Source: Flectonema sp. DT1601
Lineage: Eukaryota > Euglenozoa > Diplonemea > Diplonemida > Diplonemidae
Direction: 5' to 3'
NCBI GenBank assembly: GCA_964019425.1
Contig: OZ025796.1
Location: forward strand, 1,116,001-1,180,000
Length of the DNA stretch: 64,000 nt
In this document: positions 30,201 to 40,174 of the stretch, piece by piece
How the letters are laid out: each line of letters opens with the position of its first letter
Numbering within the stretch: the stretch's first letter is position 1
Translations under genes and position numbers: made by a program
The notes under the pieces: generated by a model
Seen by the model: only the letters and a program-made list of their open reading frames with translations
Database searches by the model: none
Told to the model about the DNA's origin: nothing

Positions 30201-30925
30201 TCGACAAAGTCGAACGATAAAAAAAAAACAATGATAACATTGTTTATTCTTTTTTTTTTTTTTTTTTTTATATTCTTTTTTATTAATTTTGAAAAAAAAA
30301 CAATCAGTTTAGCGTCTTGACCAGGACGGAAAATAGAAAGTGATCGACATAGTCGATCGATAAAAAAACAATGATAACATTGTTTATTCTTTTTTATTTA
30401 TTTTAAATTCTTTTTATTTATTTTTTAAAGAAAAAAAACGGAAAATAGAAATTAGTCAACAAAGTCGAACAATAAAAAAAAAACAATGATAACATTGTTT
30501 ATTCTTTTTTTTTTTTTTTTTTTTTATATTCTTTTTTATTAATTTTGAAAAAAAAAAAAACAATCAGTTTAGCGTCTTGACCAGGACGGAAAATAGAAAG
30601 TAATCGACATAGTCGATCGATAAAAAAAAAACAATGATGACATTGTTTATTCTTTTTTTTTATTTTAAATTCTTTTTATTTATTATTTAAAGAAAAGAAA
30701 CGGAAAATAGAAATTAGTCGACAAAGTCGAACGATAAAAAAAAAACAATGATAACATTGTTTATTCTTTTTTTTTTTTTTTTTATATTCTTTTTATTAAT
30801 TTTTTAAAAAAAAAAAAAAAAAAAAACAATCAGTTTAGCGTCTTGACCAGGACGGAAAACTGGAAGTAATCGACATAGTCGATCGATAAAAAAACAATGA
30901 TAACATTGTTTCATCTTTTATATTT
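27262..30925 (-). repeat. Dyad satellite in the L1 3' region, about 28 monomers
   Basis: I count 28 copies of the AAACAATG-ATAA-CATTGTTT dyad at 115-150-bp spacing. Type-A monomers add CAGTTTAGCGTCTTGACCAG and the dyad ATCGAC-ATA-GTCGAT. Type-B monomers lack the core and have GTCGACAAAGTCGAA. A and B alternate over most of the array. The dyads and core are kept while the A/T runs between them vary freely in length, which suggests selection or copying through the core rather than neutral drift. Confidence 0.85.
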
Positions 30926-31222
30926 TTTAATTTTTTTTTATATTTGAAGAAAAGAAAGAAGAAAAAAAAAAAAAAAAAAACAAGCGGAATTGATCATAAT
31001 GGGTGGCAGGGGTTGATATAACTTCATTTGAAAATTCTTCTTTTTTAATTTCTTTTTTTTTGAAATTTTTTTTTTTATTTAACAGGAGTTAAGATCACTT
31101 ACATGAGTTAACACAACACAGATACGAGAGTAGCAAAATGAGGTAACACTACCAATTCAACAAAAAATAATCAGGATCGGACACAAGGAGGAGAGTTCAT
31201 TCTACCTCTCACTGTCCTTGCT

Positions 31223-31325
31223 GGTATCTTAAGTGTCTTGGTATCTCTTGTGTGTCGGTATCTCGGAAGTGCTGGTATCTCGTATGTGCGTTGGTATCTC
31301 TTGCGTGTTGGTATCTCTTGCACAT
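31223..31325. repeat. Minisatellite TGGTATCTCTTG, about six units
   Basis: Units of 16-18 bp (GGTATCTCTTGTGTGT-like) are repeated about six times with small changes. This lies inside the 3' region of L1, and I do not see it in the other LINE copies. Confidence 0.7.
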
Positions 31326-31369
31326 AATAAAAAAAAATATTGAGTTAACATGATCAGTTTTATTTATCA

Positions 31370-32140
31370 TCAGAGACAGACCGGAACTATTTGAAAATAA
31401 AATGTAGATGGGAAACAGTGAAAATTAAAATGAATGATAAAATTAAATGAGATTTATGACATAACAGACCAGATAGAGAGTAATAAAGGGAAAAGGAAAA
31501 CGGAAAGGGTTCATTCACTTAGTTAAAGTTAAGACCGATTAGTCAGTTTAAGGTCTTGACTAGGACCAACAAAAAAAAAAAAAATATAAATAAATAAATA
31601 AATAACGATCAAGCTGAGCTGATCTTGTTTTTATTAAAATAAGGGGAGCGGGAGGGATGGAAGGAATAAAGGAAAAAAAAAGAAAAGGTCGATCAATTGG
31701 ATCTGGTCGTCGAGAAGAAGAAGACAATTATTTTAAAGGTCGATCGGCATAGCCGATCGTTGAGAAAAATAACCAGATATAAATACAATCAGTTTAAATA
31801 AAAAAAAAAAAAATAAATAAATTAAAAAAAAAAAAGTTTAACGATCAAGCTGAGCTGATCTTGTTTTTATTAAAATAAGGGGAGCGGGAGGGATGGAAGG
31901 AATAAAGGGAAAAAAAAGAAAAGGTCGATCAATTGGATCTGATCGTCGAGAAGAAGAAAACAATTGTTTTTAAAAAAATGATCGGTATAGCCGATCGTTG
32001 AGAAAAGAACAGATATAAATACAATCGATTTTGGTGATCGACGAGTGGAGCGATCACTTGACAAGAAGGAAAAAAGAAAGGACCGATTAATTGGGGCTTT
32101 GGTTGTATTCCCAAGGCATGTTTTTTTTTTTTTTTTTTTT
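31370..32140 (-). repeat. L1 3' region: P-like segment and dyad blocks
   Basis: At 31,385-31,490 the sequence resembles the P body (GTAGATGGGAAACA, then ACAGACCAGA). At 31,517-31,572 it resembles a 55-bp segment of the P array units and also, more distantly, the satellite core. From about 31,590 two blocks of about 230 bp carry GATCGGC-ATA-GCCGATC and GATCAAGCTGAGCTGATC. The lead CATGCCTTGGG (sense strand) begins at about 32,120. Confidence 0.65.
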
Positions 32141-32518
32141 ATTCATTTACACTTTTTTTTTTTTTTTTTTTTTTAAATTAATAATCACATTTTGTTCAAA
32201 AATATTTCATATTAGAGTAAAAGAAAAAGAAAAAAAAGAAATAAGAGAAAAAAAAAAAAAAACCATTGCTGGCCCCCTCACCACTCATAGAGGATGAGGA
32301 GGCCAGTAAGGCGTCACTCAAATCTATGCCAAGCCTTGGGAACTTGGATTGGGGTTTAGACCATTTATAATTAACAATTAACAATTAACCAGATTAACGT
32401 TATGATCTGACGGACATAAACATATCGACAAAATAATACAAACAAAAACGAACAATAAATAATAAATAAGCTAAAAAACTAAATAAACAAAGTGATGTGA
32501 AAGTAAGGAAAAAGAGAA

Positions 32519-35500
32519 TTACAAGGGGGTGGAGTCACCGTGAACGTCATCAGCAGAACATCTCCTTCGATTGTAACGATATCTTGATGGAGGGGTTCGT
32601 TTTTTCAGAGTTGAACGCTCAGACTTTCTCGGCGGAGTTTCATTTTCCTCATGTTCTTCTGTGTCTGGCGGACTCAAACCTTCTGCCCATGAAGCTAATT
32701 GGAACTTCAGGGCCGCAATTTGAGACCGTGCCAAGGCGAGTTGAGCATTTAAATCGCTCGCCAGTCCCGTTAACATCATGGATTGCTCAAGCTGCTCTGC
32801 GTGAGTTGTACACCGTTGGTGATTCAGCTCCGAGAGGCGAAGTTGGGCATCCAGAAGTTGTTCTGAGAGCTCTGCCGCTTTCTCGTTTGTTTCGAGAGAG
32901 TCATCTACTGCTCGACAGTAATTCTCGAGTAAATCAATCCTACCCTCGGACCATTGTCTCGCAATAGGTGTATTCTCTTTAACGGAGATAACGTGACTCT
33001 CTTGTCGTAAAATCTTGGTCGGCGTGCGGTCGAGAGCTTCACTCTGCGGCATTGTCGGAGGAATTGAGGCTAGAGGACAAAGAGGGGTGATATAATTAAG
33101 GGTAGGGATAAGGGGTTTAATAAGAGGAGTAAAAAGACTACTCGTAGTTGTAAAGAGCGAGAGGTAGTTCTTTGCTATCTTCATCATAGCAACAGATTCA
33201 TACAGAACGGGGGTTCGGGGGGAAACTTGTTGACTAAAGTGGGTCATACGGGGACGCGCGGCACGCAAACTCTCGACCTCCTGTTGAGTATAGAAAAGTC
33301 TTATTTTACTTTCTCTTTCCTCATTACATTTGGTCTCCAATTCGTTCGACAGAAGAACAAACCTTTGATGGTAATTAAAGAGCGCCAATTCCGATAGGTC
33401 TGCTCTCTGAGTCAGATTTGCGAGCTCACGTTTCCTGTAATCTTCCACTAAGTCATATTGTCGAACTAGTGCAGAAAGAGAAGTCTTCGATTCATCGCGT
33501 TCTGCTGTTAACCGTTGAATTACTCCTTCCAGAAGTTCATATTCTTTTCTATCTTTTTCAATAATTAAAACAGGGGGCGCAGGAGGAAGTGAGGATGGAT
33601 CCTGGTTGGTAGCTTTGATCTCAACAGGTAATCCATTTAGTAACTGCTTGTCTTTCTCGAGGGAGGCTGACATCGCATTAAAGTAAAATAAAAATAGAAC
33701 ATAAAAAATTCGTTCTTTCATTTGCTCTAATTCGTTTTCTAAAATCTGGCATTTCAAGGAAAGTTTCAGCCTTAATTTTCCTTCTTTTTTTTTGTACAAG
33801 GGGGTTTGAGAACCCATGTCAGATTGAGTTCTTATCACTATAGCGAAATCAGCAGGAAGTGTTTGCGATCCCGTTGACATGAGTTCAGGTGGGGGAGTCT
33901 GGAAAGAGATGGAAGAAATAGAAGAGAATGACAAGGAGAGTCCAGTGAGCTCATCCTCATCTAACAAAACAGAAGGGGCCGGGGAGGAAGAACCATTGGC
34001 AATAAGTAGAATAGAAAGAGCCGATGCGTAACAAGTTTGCCAGATAAAACATTTCTCAAGCCACGATCTTTCAATGGTGAGCTTTTCGATCGTTTTCAGT
34101 TTTGTTACTTTGTGGATTTTGACTTCTTCCACAGGGAAGATTTCTTTACCATCTTTTATAAAACTTGCAGTGGCAGGTTCTTCTTTAATGCTGCGCATTA
34201 GTGGTCTTGAATGCCACGTGGGGAGGTTCCTCGTCTGGAACAGAACATATGAGCACTGTCTGGCGATTCTGGTGCATTCACAAAATAAAGCTTTTGTTGG
34301 TGCTAAAGGTGAACCGATGTGACGTGTCCAGATGTTCAGCTGGTCCATGCAGATGTTTCCTCGTACGCCAACTTCAATAGTAAAAATGTTACAGTCGAAG
34401 CCATTAGCGATGATCGAGTCTCTTAGCTTTAGGTATTTCTTTTCCTTTAAGACATGAGAGGTTTCGAAACGATCTTCATTTGGACACGTCAGCTCCAGAA
34501 TCAGTGCTCTTTTCGCAAAAAAAGAATAAATAAAAATGTCTGGTCTTAGAGAGGACGAGACATGGCACACTTCAAGAGGAACAATTAGGCGGTTATCACC
34601 GACATCGTCGAGGATGACCCAATCATTCGCTAGTGAAAGTTCGCCTGTCTCTTTAGAAATTCTTTCTAGGGGTTTATTTTCCCCTGTTTTTAAAAAAGTT
34701 TGAGAGGGAGGCGGGAGGTTTTCTTTTCTTTTGTTGGCTTTTATTATCAACTCTTCCAAGAAGATAACAATGCGTTTTAGAACGCTGTCGTGACGCCACG
34801 TGAACCTCCCTTGTGTTAAAGAGACAGGACAGCCTGTTAAGACATGCCTGAGGGTAGGATTCACTTTGCCACACAAAACACAATTTTGGTCCACATTGGT
34901 GATGTTCCACCTCTTTAAATTATCTTGTGAGGGGAGGGTGTTTGTAACCGCTTTCAGTTGAAATGAGATATAGGCAGGATTTCCCTCCCTAAGTACCTTA
35001 TTCCAGGTGAAGTCGTTTATCATACATTTAGACCACTCCTTCCACTGACCTTGGACTTGTAATTTATTCAAAGAGTTCAGTAGTTCATCTGTGGCTTCCA
35101 CTTCAAAACGCTTAAGGAGATCGGGGCGAGTAGTACGTAGATCGCGCAATCGGTGACCAAGACCAGCTGATTGCTTCGCAAGAGAACGGTAAGAAAAAAA
35201 CTTAATAAGGCGCTCCCACTCAGCAGAAGCTGAAAACTTTTTCGACCAGTTGGACGATTTCTCCATAATAACATTGTAGACACCGTGCATGTCAGAGTCC
35301 TGTGAGGATCTGAGGATGTCTAGTTTAATTGATTGCGCTTGTTTATATAGCGTCTCAACTCTTTTGTGTCTGAGACCAACAGTGTTCTTTGAACCGGTAA
35401 AAAGGATGACTGTGTTCGCAGAGCGGACAAATCCCCACCATTTCTTCAAAAAAGGTTTAATAATTTTGTCCATTTTTTTGGCAAAAGGGAGAGATAAGTC

Positions 35501-37645
35501 ATGGATCATTAAACTCCATGTTAACCTTGACAATAACAAGTGTTGGACAGACCAAGCCTTCTGAGACCCATATAGTGGCATGGCGTCGACTTTTTTTAAA
35601 AAATTCCTGGTAAAAGTGGTCAGGCGCTCTCGCAATTTCTGTTCTTTGGCGTTCGGCTCAAACCAACGCCCGAGGTATTTGAACTCTCCAGCTTCCTGGA
35701 GATTCGTAATCGGAACATTGTTAATCTTCAGGTCCGGGTTAGCTGGTTTCCCTTGTACAAAGCTGTGGGCAATGCATTTCTGGGGTTTCGCTTTCATACC
35801 ACGAGACCAGGAAAGAAACTGTTCGAGCGACTTGATTAGCAATTTTGCCCCCGCCTTTGATGACGTGGTAAGTTGTAAATCATCAGCAAAAGCTGCAACT
35901 AATAGTTGGAGGGATTTATTGTTAAACTCGTAGGCTTCCTGTTGATGAACTGCTAAGGAAAAGAGCAGTAGTTGGAATACCAAATTAAAAAGGGTTGGGG
36001 AGGAAACGCAGCCTTGAAAGACACCAACTTCAAAAGGGATAGTGGGCGTCAGGCCTTCTCCAACTCTGATTTGGACGCGCATGGAGGAATAATACCTTTT
36101 ATAGAAACCGATTATTCTTTCGTGAATTCCGAAATATTTTAAAGCAAAGAAAATTAATTGATGTTTGACTGAGCCGAAAGCATCTGCCAAATCCACCCAG
36201 ACAATTGTTAGGTTTTTCCGGAGAGCTTTCACTTCTTTAAAAATCTCTGAGGTGATCGTGGCATGTTCGATACACCCAGAGACACCTTTCCTAAAGCCTT
36301 TTTGAAAATTAAATTTAGAAAGAGTGTGGTTTGCGACGGCTTCCTGAATAACCGTATTAAAAATTTTCCCGTCGCAGTTGCCCACAGCTATCGGTCTCGT
36401 TTTCGAGATGTCTTTCCCATCGGAGTTGGGCTTTGGGAGCATTGTTACAAATGCTAAGCCCCAACTATCCGGATAGGCCTTGAGTTCGAAAATTCTCTTT
36501 AATACCTTGTAAAGTGCTTCCATAAAAGTTGGGACCTTTTTCCATACAACATAAGGTATGCAATTGGGACCAGGGGCACATTTGTTTTTTTTCTTTGATA
36601 AGAGAATACCAAACTGTTCGAAGCTCGGGAACTGGATATCATCCATTGTCTTGTAGTCAGACTTAGGTAAAAAAGAGGGATGGGTGAAATCAGTTTTTTT
36701 TTTTTCATTGTCACAATAATTGTTTTTAAAATGTTCAATTATTTTTTCCTCTGGAATATCAAGGGAGGGGGGTTGAGGATCTTCTTTTTGGAGTTCTTCT
36801 TTTATGGCAGTAAACGGATTTTGACGAAATTTATCTTGTAATTTTTTGAATAAATTTTTCTTTTCTAAATTCCGATACATTCGGAAAATCCTTTTCATTC
36901 TCGTTCTTGCCTCTTTCCATTTGACAGCGTTCTCTATAGAAGGCCCAGATTTGCGGAGCTCCTGTCTTAGCTGTTTCATTTCCAGACGACATTCAAGTTT
37001 TTCTTGGTCGAGGATGACCTCTTCCCTTGATTTCTGTTTGCGGGGTAAATTCCGCTTTGTTTCTTCAAAGAAACCGCTACATATTTGATAAACCGTTTTG
37101 AGTAGTTTATCAAGTTGGTCGGCAGGTTTTGAAGAGTTTTCTGTTTCGACGGAGAAAGTTTGAAGTTTTTCTGCAGCAGAAACGTCGATGTCCTTCCATT
37201 CAGTTCCAAAAGATCGGAATTTGAGACGAGACGGGTGTAACGGGGTAAAAGTGGGTGTTGTAGAGTTATAAGGAACGAAAGCTGTTTGTGAAGTTTTAAA
37301 ATCTACAGATTCTCCTACAAAGGGAGGTTCCAGGTCTGAATTATTCCCTGTGAGGGGAGACAGAGGTGTACCTTTACATGTACCGTTAACACAGTGTTTC
37401 GCTCTCGTAGCGATACTTTTGAAAAGCTTACCACAATCTGGACAAGGTAAGTGGTAACAATCTTTAACTTGGGAGTGGGTAGATGGGGGAAAACGTGACT
37501 TATAGTCCTTAAATTCCTTACTAAACTTACAGTTACGTCTAAAATGCGCAACTGGACCTTTGAGGTATGTCTCAAAACATAAAGGACATTTGGCTACTAA
37601 AGTTTTATCCCCATCCAGAGCCGATCTCGAAATAGCCTCTTGCAA
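32519..37645 (-). CDS. LINE polyprotein: zinc fingers, RT, CCHC, RLE, coiled-coil tail
   Basis: The 1,708-codon frame has no interruption. Zinc fingers: CPLCFETYLKGPVAHFRRNC near residue 20 and CPDCGKLFKSIATRAKHC near 70. RT: APGPNCIPYVVWKK (about 362), DLADAFGSVKH (about 485), GVFQGCVSSPTLFN, and the catalytic FADD (about 587). A CCHC knuckle (CVLCGKVNPTLRHVLTGC) is at about 917. The restriction-like endonuclease follows at about 1,033 (LRPDIFIYSFF, then LILELTCPNE). The remaining about 550 residues form a coiled-coil-rich extension that is not usual for the family. The frame opens at TTG and stays open upstream to 37,798 with no ATG; the first in-frame ATG is about 220 codons in, after the fingers. 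Start is therefore non-AUG, or supplied by splicing. Confidence 0.85.
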   Translation of the reverse strand: MQEAISRSALDGDKTLVAKCPLCFETYLKGPVAHFRRNCKFSKEFKDYKSRFPPSTHSQVKDCYHLPCPDCGKLFKSIATRAKHCVNGTCKGTPLSPLTGNNSDLEPPFVGESVDFKTSQTAFVPYNSTTPTFTPLHPSRLKFRSFGTEWKDIDVSAAEKLQTFSVETENSSKPADQLDKLLKTVYQICSGFFEETKRNLPRKQKSREEVILDQEKLECRLEMKQLRQELRKSGPSIENAVKWKEARTRMKRIFRMYRNLEKKNLFKKLQDKFRQNPFTAIKEELQKEDPQPPSLDIPEEKIIEHFKNNYCDNEKKKTDFTHPSFLPKSDYKTMDDIQFPSFEQFGILLSKKKNKCAPGPNCIPYVVWKKVPTFMEALYKVLKRIFELKAYPDSWGLAFVTMLPKPNSDGKDISKTRPIAVGNCDGKIFNTVIQEAVANHTLSKFNFQKGFRKGVSGCIEHATITSEIFKEVKALRKNLTIVWVDLADAFGSVKHQLIFFALKYFGIHERIIGFYKRYYSSMRVQIRVGEGLTPTIPFEVGVFQGCVSSPTLFNLVFQLLLFSLAVHQQEAYEFNNKSLQLLVAAFADDLQLTTSSKAGAKLLIKSLEQFLSWSRGMKAKPQKCIAHSFVQGKPANPDLKINNVPITNLQEAGEFKYLGRWFEPNAKEQKLRERLTTFTRNFLKKVDAMPLYGSQKAWSVQHLLLSRLTWSLMIHDLSLPFAKKMDKIIKPFLKKWWGFVRSANTVILFTGSKNTVGLRHKRVETLYKQAQSIKLDILRSSQDSDMHGVYNVIMEKSSNWSKKFSASAEWERLIKFFSYRSLAKQSAGLGHRLRDLRTTRPDLLKRFEVEATDELLNSLNKLQVQGQWKEWSKCMINDFTWNKVLREGNPAYISFQLKAVTNTLPSQDNLKRWNITNVDQNCVLCGKVNPTLRHVLTGCPVSLTQGRFTWRHDSVLKRIVIFLEELIIKANKRKENLPPPSQTFLKTGENKPLERISKETGELSLANDWVILDDVGDNRLIVPLEVCHVSSSLRPDIFIYSFFAKRALILELTCPNEDRFETSHVLKEKKYLKLRDSIIANGFDCNIFTIEVGVRGNICMDQLNIWTRHIGSPLAPTKALFCECTRIARQCSYVLFQTRNLPTWHSRPLMRSIKEEPATASFIKDGKEIFPVEEVKIHKVTKLKTIEKLTIERSWLEKCFIWQTCYASALSILLIANGSSSPAPSVLLDEDELTGLSLSFSSISSISFQTPPPELMSTGSQTLPADFAIVIRTQSDMGSQTPLYKKKEGKLRLKLSLKCQILENELEQMKERIFYVLFLFYFNAMSASLEKDKQLLNGLPVEIKATNQDPSSLPPAPPVLIIEKDRKEYELLEGVIQRLTAERDESKTSLSALVRQYDLVEDYRKRELANLTQRADLSELALFNYHQRFVLLSNELETKCNEERESKIRLFYTQQEVESLRAARPRMTHFSQQVSPRTPVLYESVAMMKIAKNYLSLFTTTSSLFTPLIKPLIPTLNYITPLCPLASIPPTMPQSEALDRTPTKILRQESHVISVKENTPIARQWSEGRIDLLENYCRAVDDSLETNEKAAELSEQLLDAQLRLSELNHQRCTTHAEQLEQSMMLTGLASDLNAQLALARSQIAALKFQLASWAEGLSPPDTEEHEENETPPRKSERSTLKKRTPPSRYRYNRRRCSADDVHGDSTPL

Positions 37646-37801
37646 AGCCTCGGGGGCTGGGTTGGCTGAGAGATGGTTGCCAGTATCTTTATGACACCGC
37701 CGGCCCGGTGTTTCTTTTTTTTTTTGTTGTGAAGTAGCAATAATAAGAAAAAAAAAAAAAAATAGAAAAGAGAATGGCTCAGAAACAATATCGATGAGTT
37801 A

Positions 37802-38086
37802 AGATCTTTTTTTTTAAACTATTCCTTTTTTTTTTAATTTCGGGCAGCTAACCCTAGAGTTTTTTTTTGGTAAATACTGTTTAAAGGAAAACGAGCTACG
37901 CTCTAAAACAGAAAAATCGGAGTAACTACTTGTTTATAATATATATTTTGATAAATAATGTGGTTGGCAAATGAATGCCGAAGAGGCAACTTGAGAAAAG
38001 CAATTGGATGAGAAGAAACATTGGGTCTTATAAAGCAAAGGAGATAGAGGGGCCTAAAAAGACCGCAGAGTGGATAGCTCGCAGAG
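37802..38086 (-). other. 5' leader of L1
   Basis: This is the non-coding 5' end of the full-length LINE. A TTTATAAGA motif lies about 55 nt from the 5' boundary and could be a TATA box. The first 35 nt repeat CTCTGCG twice. The GC-rich near-palindrome CACCGGGCCGGCGGTG occurs further in (about 37,695-37,711). No rDNA-like or ribozyme fold could be proven by eye. Confidence 0.5.
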
Positions 38087-38096
38087 TGGATTAGGA
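38087..38096. repeat. Target-site duplication of L1, 5' side
   Basis: This is the second copy of TGGATTAGGA, immediately outside the L1 5' end. It is followed by piggyBac coding trace. Confidence 0.85.
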
Positions 38097-38456
38097 AGAG
38101 AAATAAAAAAGAAAAAGTGCCGATCAAACTACCGTGCAAGTAGACAGGTACACCAAAACGATGGGAGGTGTTAACCTGATGGATAGCGTGAAGGGAAGGC
38201 GAACAGAAACCTTCAAACTAAACGATGGCATCTAAAGGTTTTCGACTACTTGCTGAAAGTTTCAATGTTCAACACGTTTACCCTTCAAAAGAAATGCAGT
38301 AAGGATACTGGTACCTACACACGGTATGTAGAGGAGCTCGCTATGCAACTCGTCAGTGACGGGACGTCGAGAGACAAGACAACCAATACTACATCTACTA
38401 TTGACTCGGGTTCGCACTTTTCACACATGTTCAGCACCACTGAGCACTATCCATCG
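38097..38456 (+). pseudogene. piggyBac transposase, third part, frameshifted
   Basis: Coding traces resume right after the L1 duplication. VDRYTKTMGGVNLMD corresponds to the conserved Y-N-x-x-M-G-G-V-D block. After a frameshift, RWHLKVFDYLLKVSMFN and YVEELAMQLVSD correspond to the helical part before the cysteine-rich end. The part stops where P copy 3 enters at 38,457. Confidence 0.75.
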
Positions 38457-39915
38457 GAGTTGAGTTTACCAGGTGAGATTTGGACTGTTAGCTTTTGGCT
38501 AAGGCCCTCCCTGAAGAGCAAGAACAAAAAAACTACTCACACCTGAAGAAAACATACACAAAGAACACACTGTAAGCTGTGTGTGTATTTTGTGTTTGTC
38601 ACAACAGGAGAGAAAAGAAAGAATGTCAAGGTTGGTCACCTTGCCTATCAACGCACAACATTGGTGGTCTCTACTAGACCCTGAGTGATCCCACTGGATC
38701 TCTCATCGTTCATAGTACCCTGTGTGAAGTTATAAAATCAAAGGTAAACTATGAACTACAAATGACTTAGCCTGTTATTATAATGCCACAGGCAGGCCCT
38801 GCATTCAGCAACTATCCAGCAGTGCTAGGATGTCCTGATCTTCTTCTAAAAAAAAGAAAGAAAAACAAAACTGTAGCTGGGATCACTCAGGATCAACAGA
38901 CTACCAATGCTACCTGTTGTACTTGCTCACTATGGGGGGTGATGCCAAACACCCAGAAGTACTTAACTACTTTCCTTCTTGCTGCCCAGGAGTTTCTGAC
39001 CAGAACTAATAGAAAATAAAAAGTAGATGGGAAATAATAAAAAGTAAAATGAATATAACTGAAGTTAAACAAGACAAATGAGGTAACAGACCAGAACAGA
39101 TAGAGAATAAAAATAAAAGATATAGGCAAGAATGATTGTAGTGAAAGATTACAAATAAAAAAAATGCAAGATCAACACATGATCAAGATACACCAGCAGC
39201 TAACAAACAACATAAAATTGAAGATCAGTTGCCAGAGTATTTCAACCATGGTAGAATACTCGCCCCTCTGGCAGGGATTATCCCAGACTTGTCCTTTAAT
39301 CTAGTTGGACACCATGGCTTACAACCCTTCCAGAGGGAAGCACCATTATGACTTCTATTTTTTTTCTTCAAGAAAATCATAAGGTGGGAACAAAGAAAAA
39401 TGCTAAGAGGAACCCCTTATTAACACCTAAGACATCTAAACTGCAGCCCAGCTTATGCCCAATGCACTAACAGGTCATTCCCTCACACTCAGATCAAAAA
39501 ATCAAAGTTCAGAGTGCATCTTAGCGTGAATGAGAGAATTTCCTCCCGCTTTTTTTGAACAAAAGGGATAGGAGAAGGGATAGAAAACGAACATAACAAT
39601 AAGATTCTAAGTGAGGAACACTTAGCAGAAATACTTAGCAGCTTTTAAGGAGCTGAAAAGCAAAAAAAAAATCTAAGTGAGAAACACTTAGTAGAAACAC
39701 TTTGTAGCTAATTGAGCTGAAAATAAAAAAATAAAAAAATTTCTAAGTGAGAGATACTTAGCAACTTTTAGAACAAATATTTCAGTAAATAACCTGTTGA
39801 AATGGTAGTTAATGTAACCATTACAGGTTTGATGCCAATACTGACAAAGACTGAGTTGAGTTTACCAGGTGAGATTTGGACTGTTAGCTTTTGGCTAAGG
39901 CCCTCCCTGAAGAGC
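38457..39915 (-). mobile_element. Partner element P, copy 3, in piggyBac
   Basis: The fixed 3' end is at 38,457. The copy runs the whole unit and ends, on its 5' side, with a second partial 3' module (about 39,853-39,915). This is the structure expected if the RNA template was a tandem or circular P transcript. Three perfect CTAAGTG-loop-CACTTAG-type hairpins are near its 5' side. The 145-bp segment found in the array units is absent. Confidence 0.85.
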
Positions 39916-40174
39916 TGCGATATTTGGCGCTGCTAAACAATGTAAGTATCACAATACTCGAGTGAGGACTACTTATGGATGCCAGGGGTGTAAGGTTTTT
40001 ATGTGTCCTGCACCCTGTTTTGGCAAATACCACTTAAATCTTACAAAGGGGAGAACATTTGCGTCCCATACCACCACCTCTGTGTCGGGAGGTGCTATCC
40101 GGGAAGAATGTACGAAGGGGAAGACCCCTGCACTCACAACAACATCAAAATTGAAGAGGCGCAGGGAGTCATAA
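39916..40174 (+). pseudogene. piggyBac transposase, cysteine-rich C-terminus
   Basis: In one frame: CKYHNTRVRTTYGCQGCKVF, then MCPAPCFGKYH. This is the C-x-H/C, C-x2-C, C-x3-C-F-x-x-Y-H pattern of the piggyBac C-terminal cysteine-rich domain, which binds the transposon ends. It is joined out of frame to the preceding part. Confidence 0.75.

Larger units (their letters stand above)
26821..38086 (-). mobile_element. Full-length RLE-type LINE (copy L1), 11,266 bp
   Basis: Both boundaries are fixed by the 10-bp duplication. In sense orientation the order is: a 5' leader of about 285 bp; an open frame from about 37,798 to 32,519; a 3'UTR of about 340 bp; A/T runs; dyad blocks; a part with a P-like segment and a minisatellite; a 3.7-kb satellite; a poly-purine/pyrimidine block of 400 bp; and the terminal hairpin ending CGAAATTC. 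The ORF plan matches RLE-bearing non-LTR elements (R2/Hero/NeSL-like). The open ORF and the perfect duplication suggest a recent, possibly still active copy. No poly(A) tail marks the 3' end. Confidence 0.85.

Noticed and set aside
37690-37760. HDV-like ribozyme at the LINE 5' end
   Set aside because: The GC-rich near-palindrome CACCGGGCCGGCGGTG suggested it, but it lies nearly 400 nt inside the true 5' boundary and I could not build the nested pseudoknot.
37850-37870. Telomere repeat (CTAACCCTA)
   Set aside because: It is a single occurrence within the LINE leader region, with no tandem copies.
38457-39915. P as a short LTR element, because a 60-bp module lies at both ends of copy 3
   Set aside because: Copy 5, with exact target-site duplication, has the module only at its 3' end, and other copies are 5'-truncated. 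Target-primed insertion explains all copies; the second module fits a tandem template.
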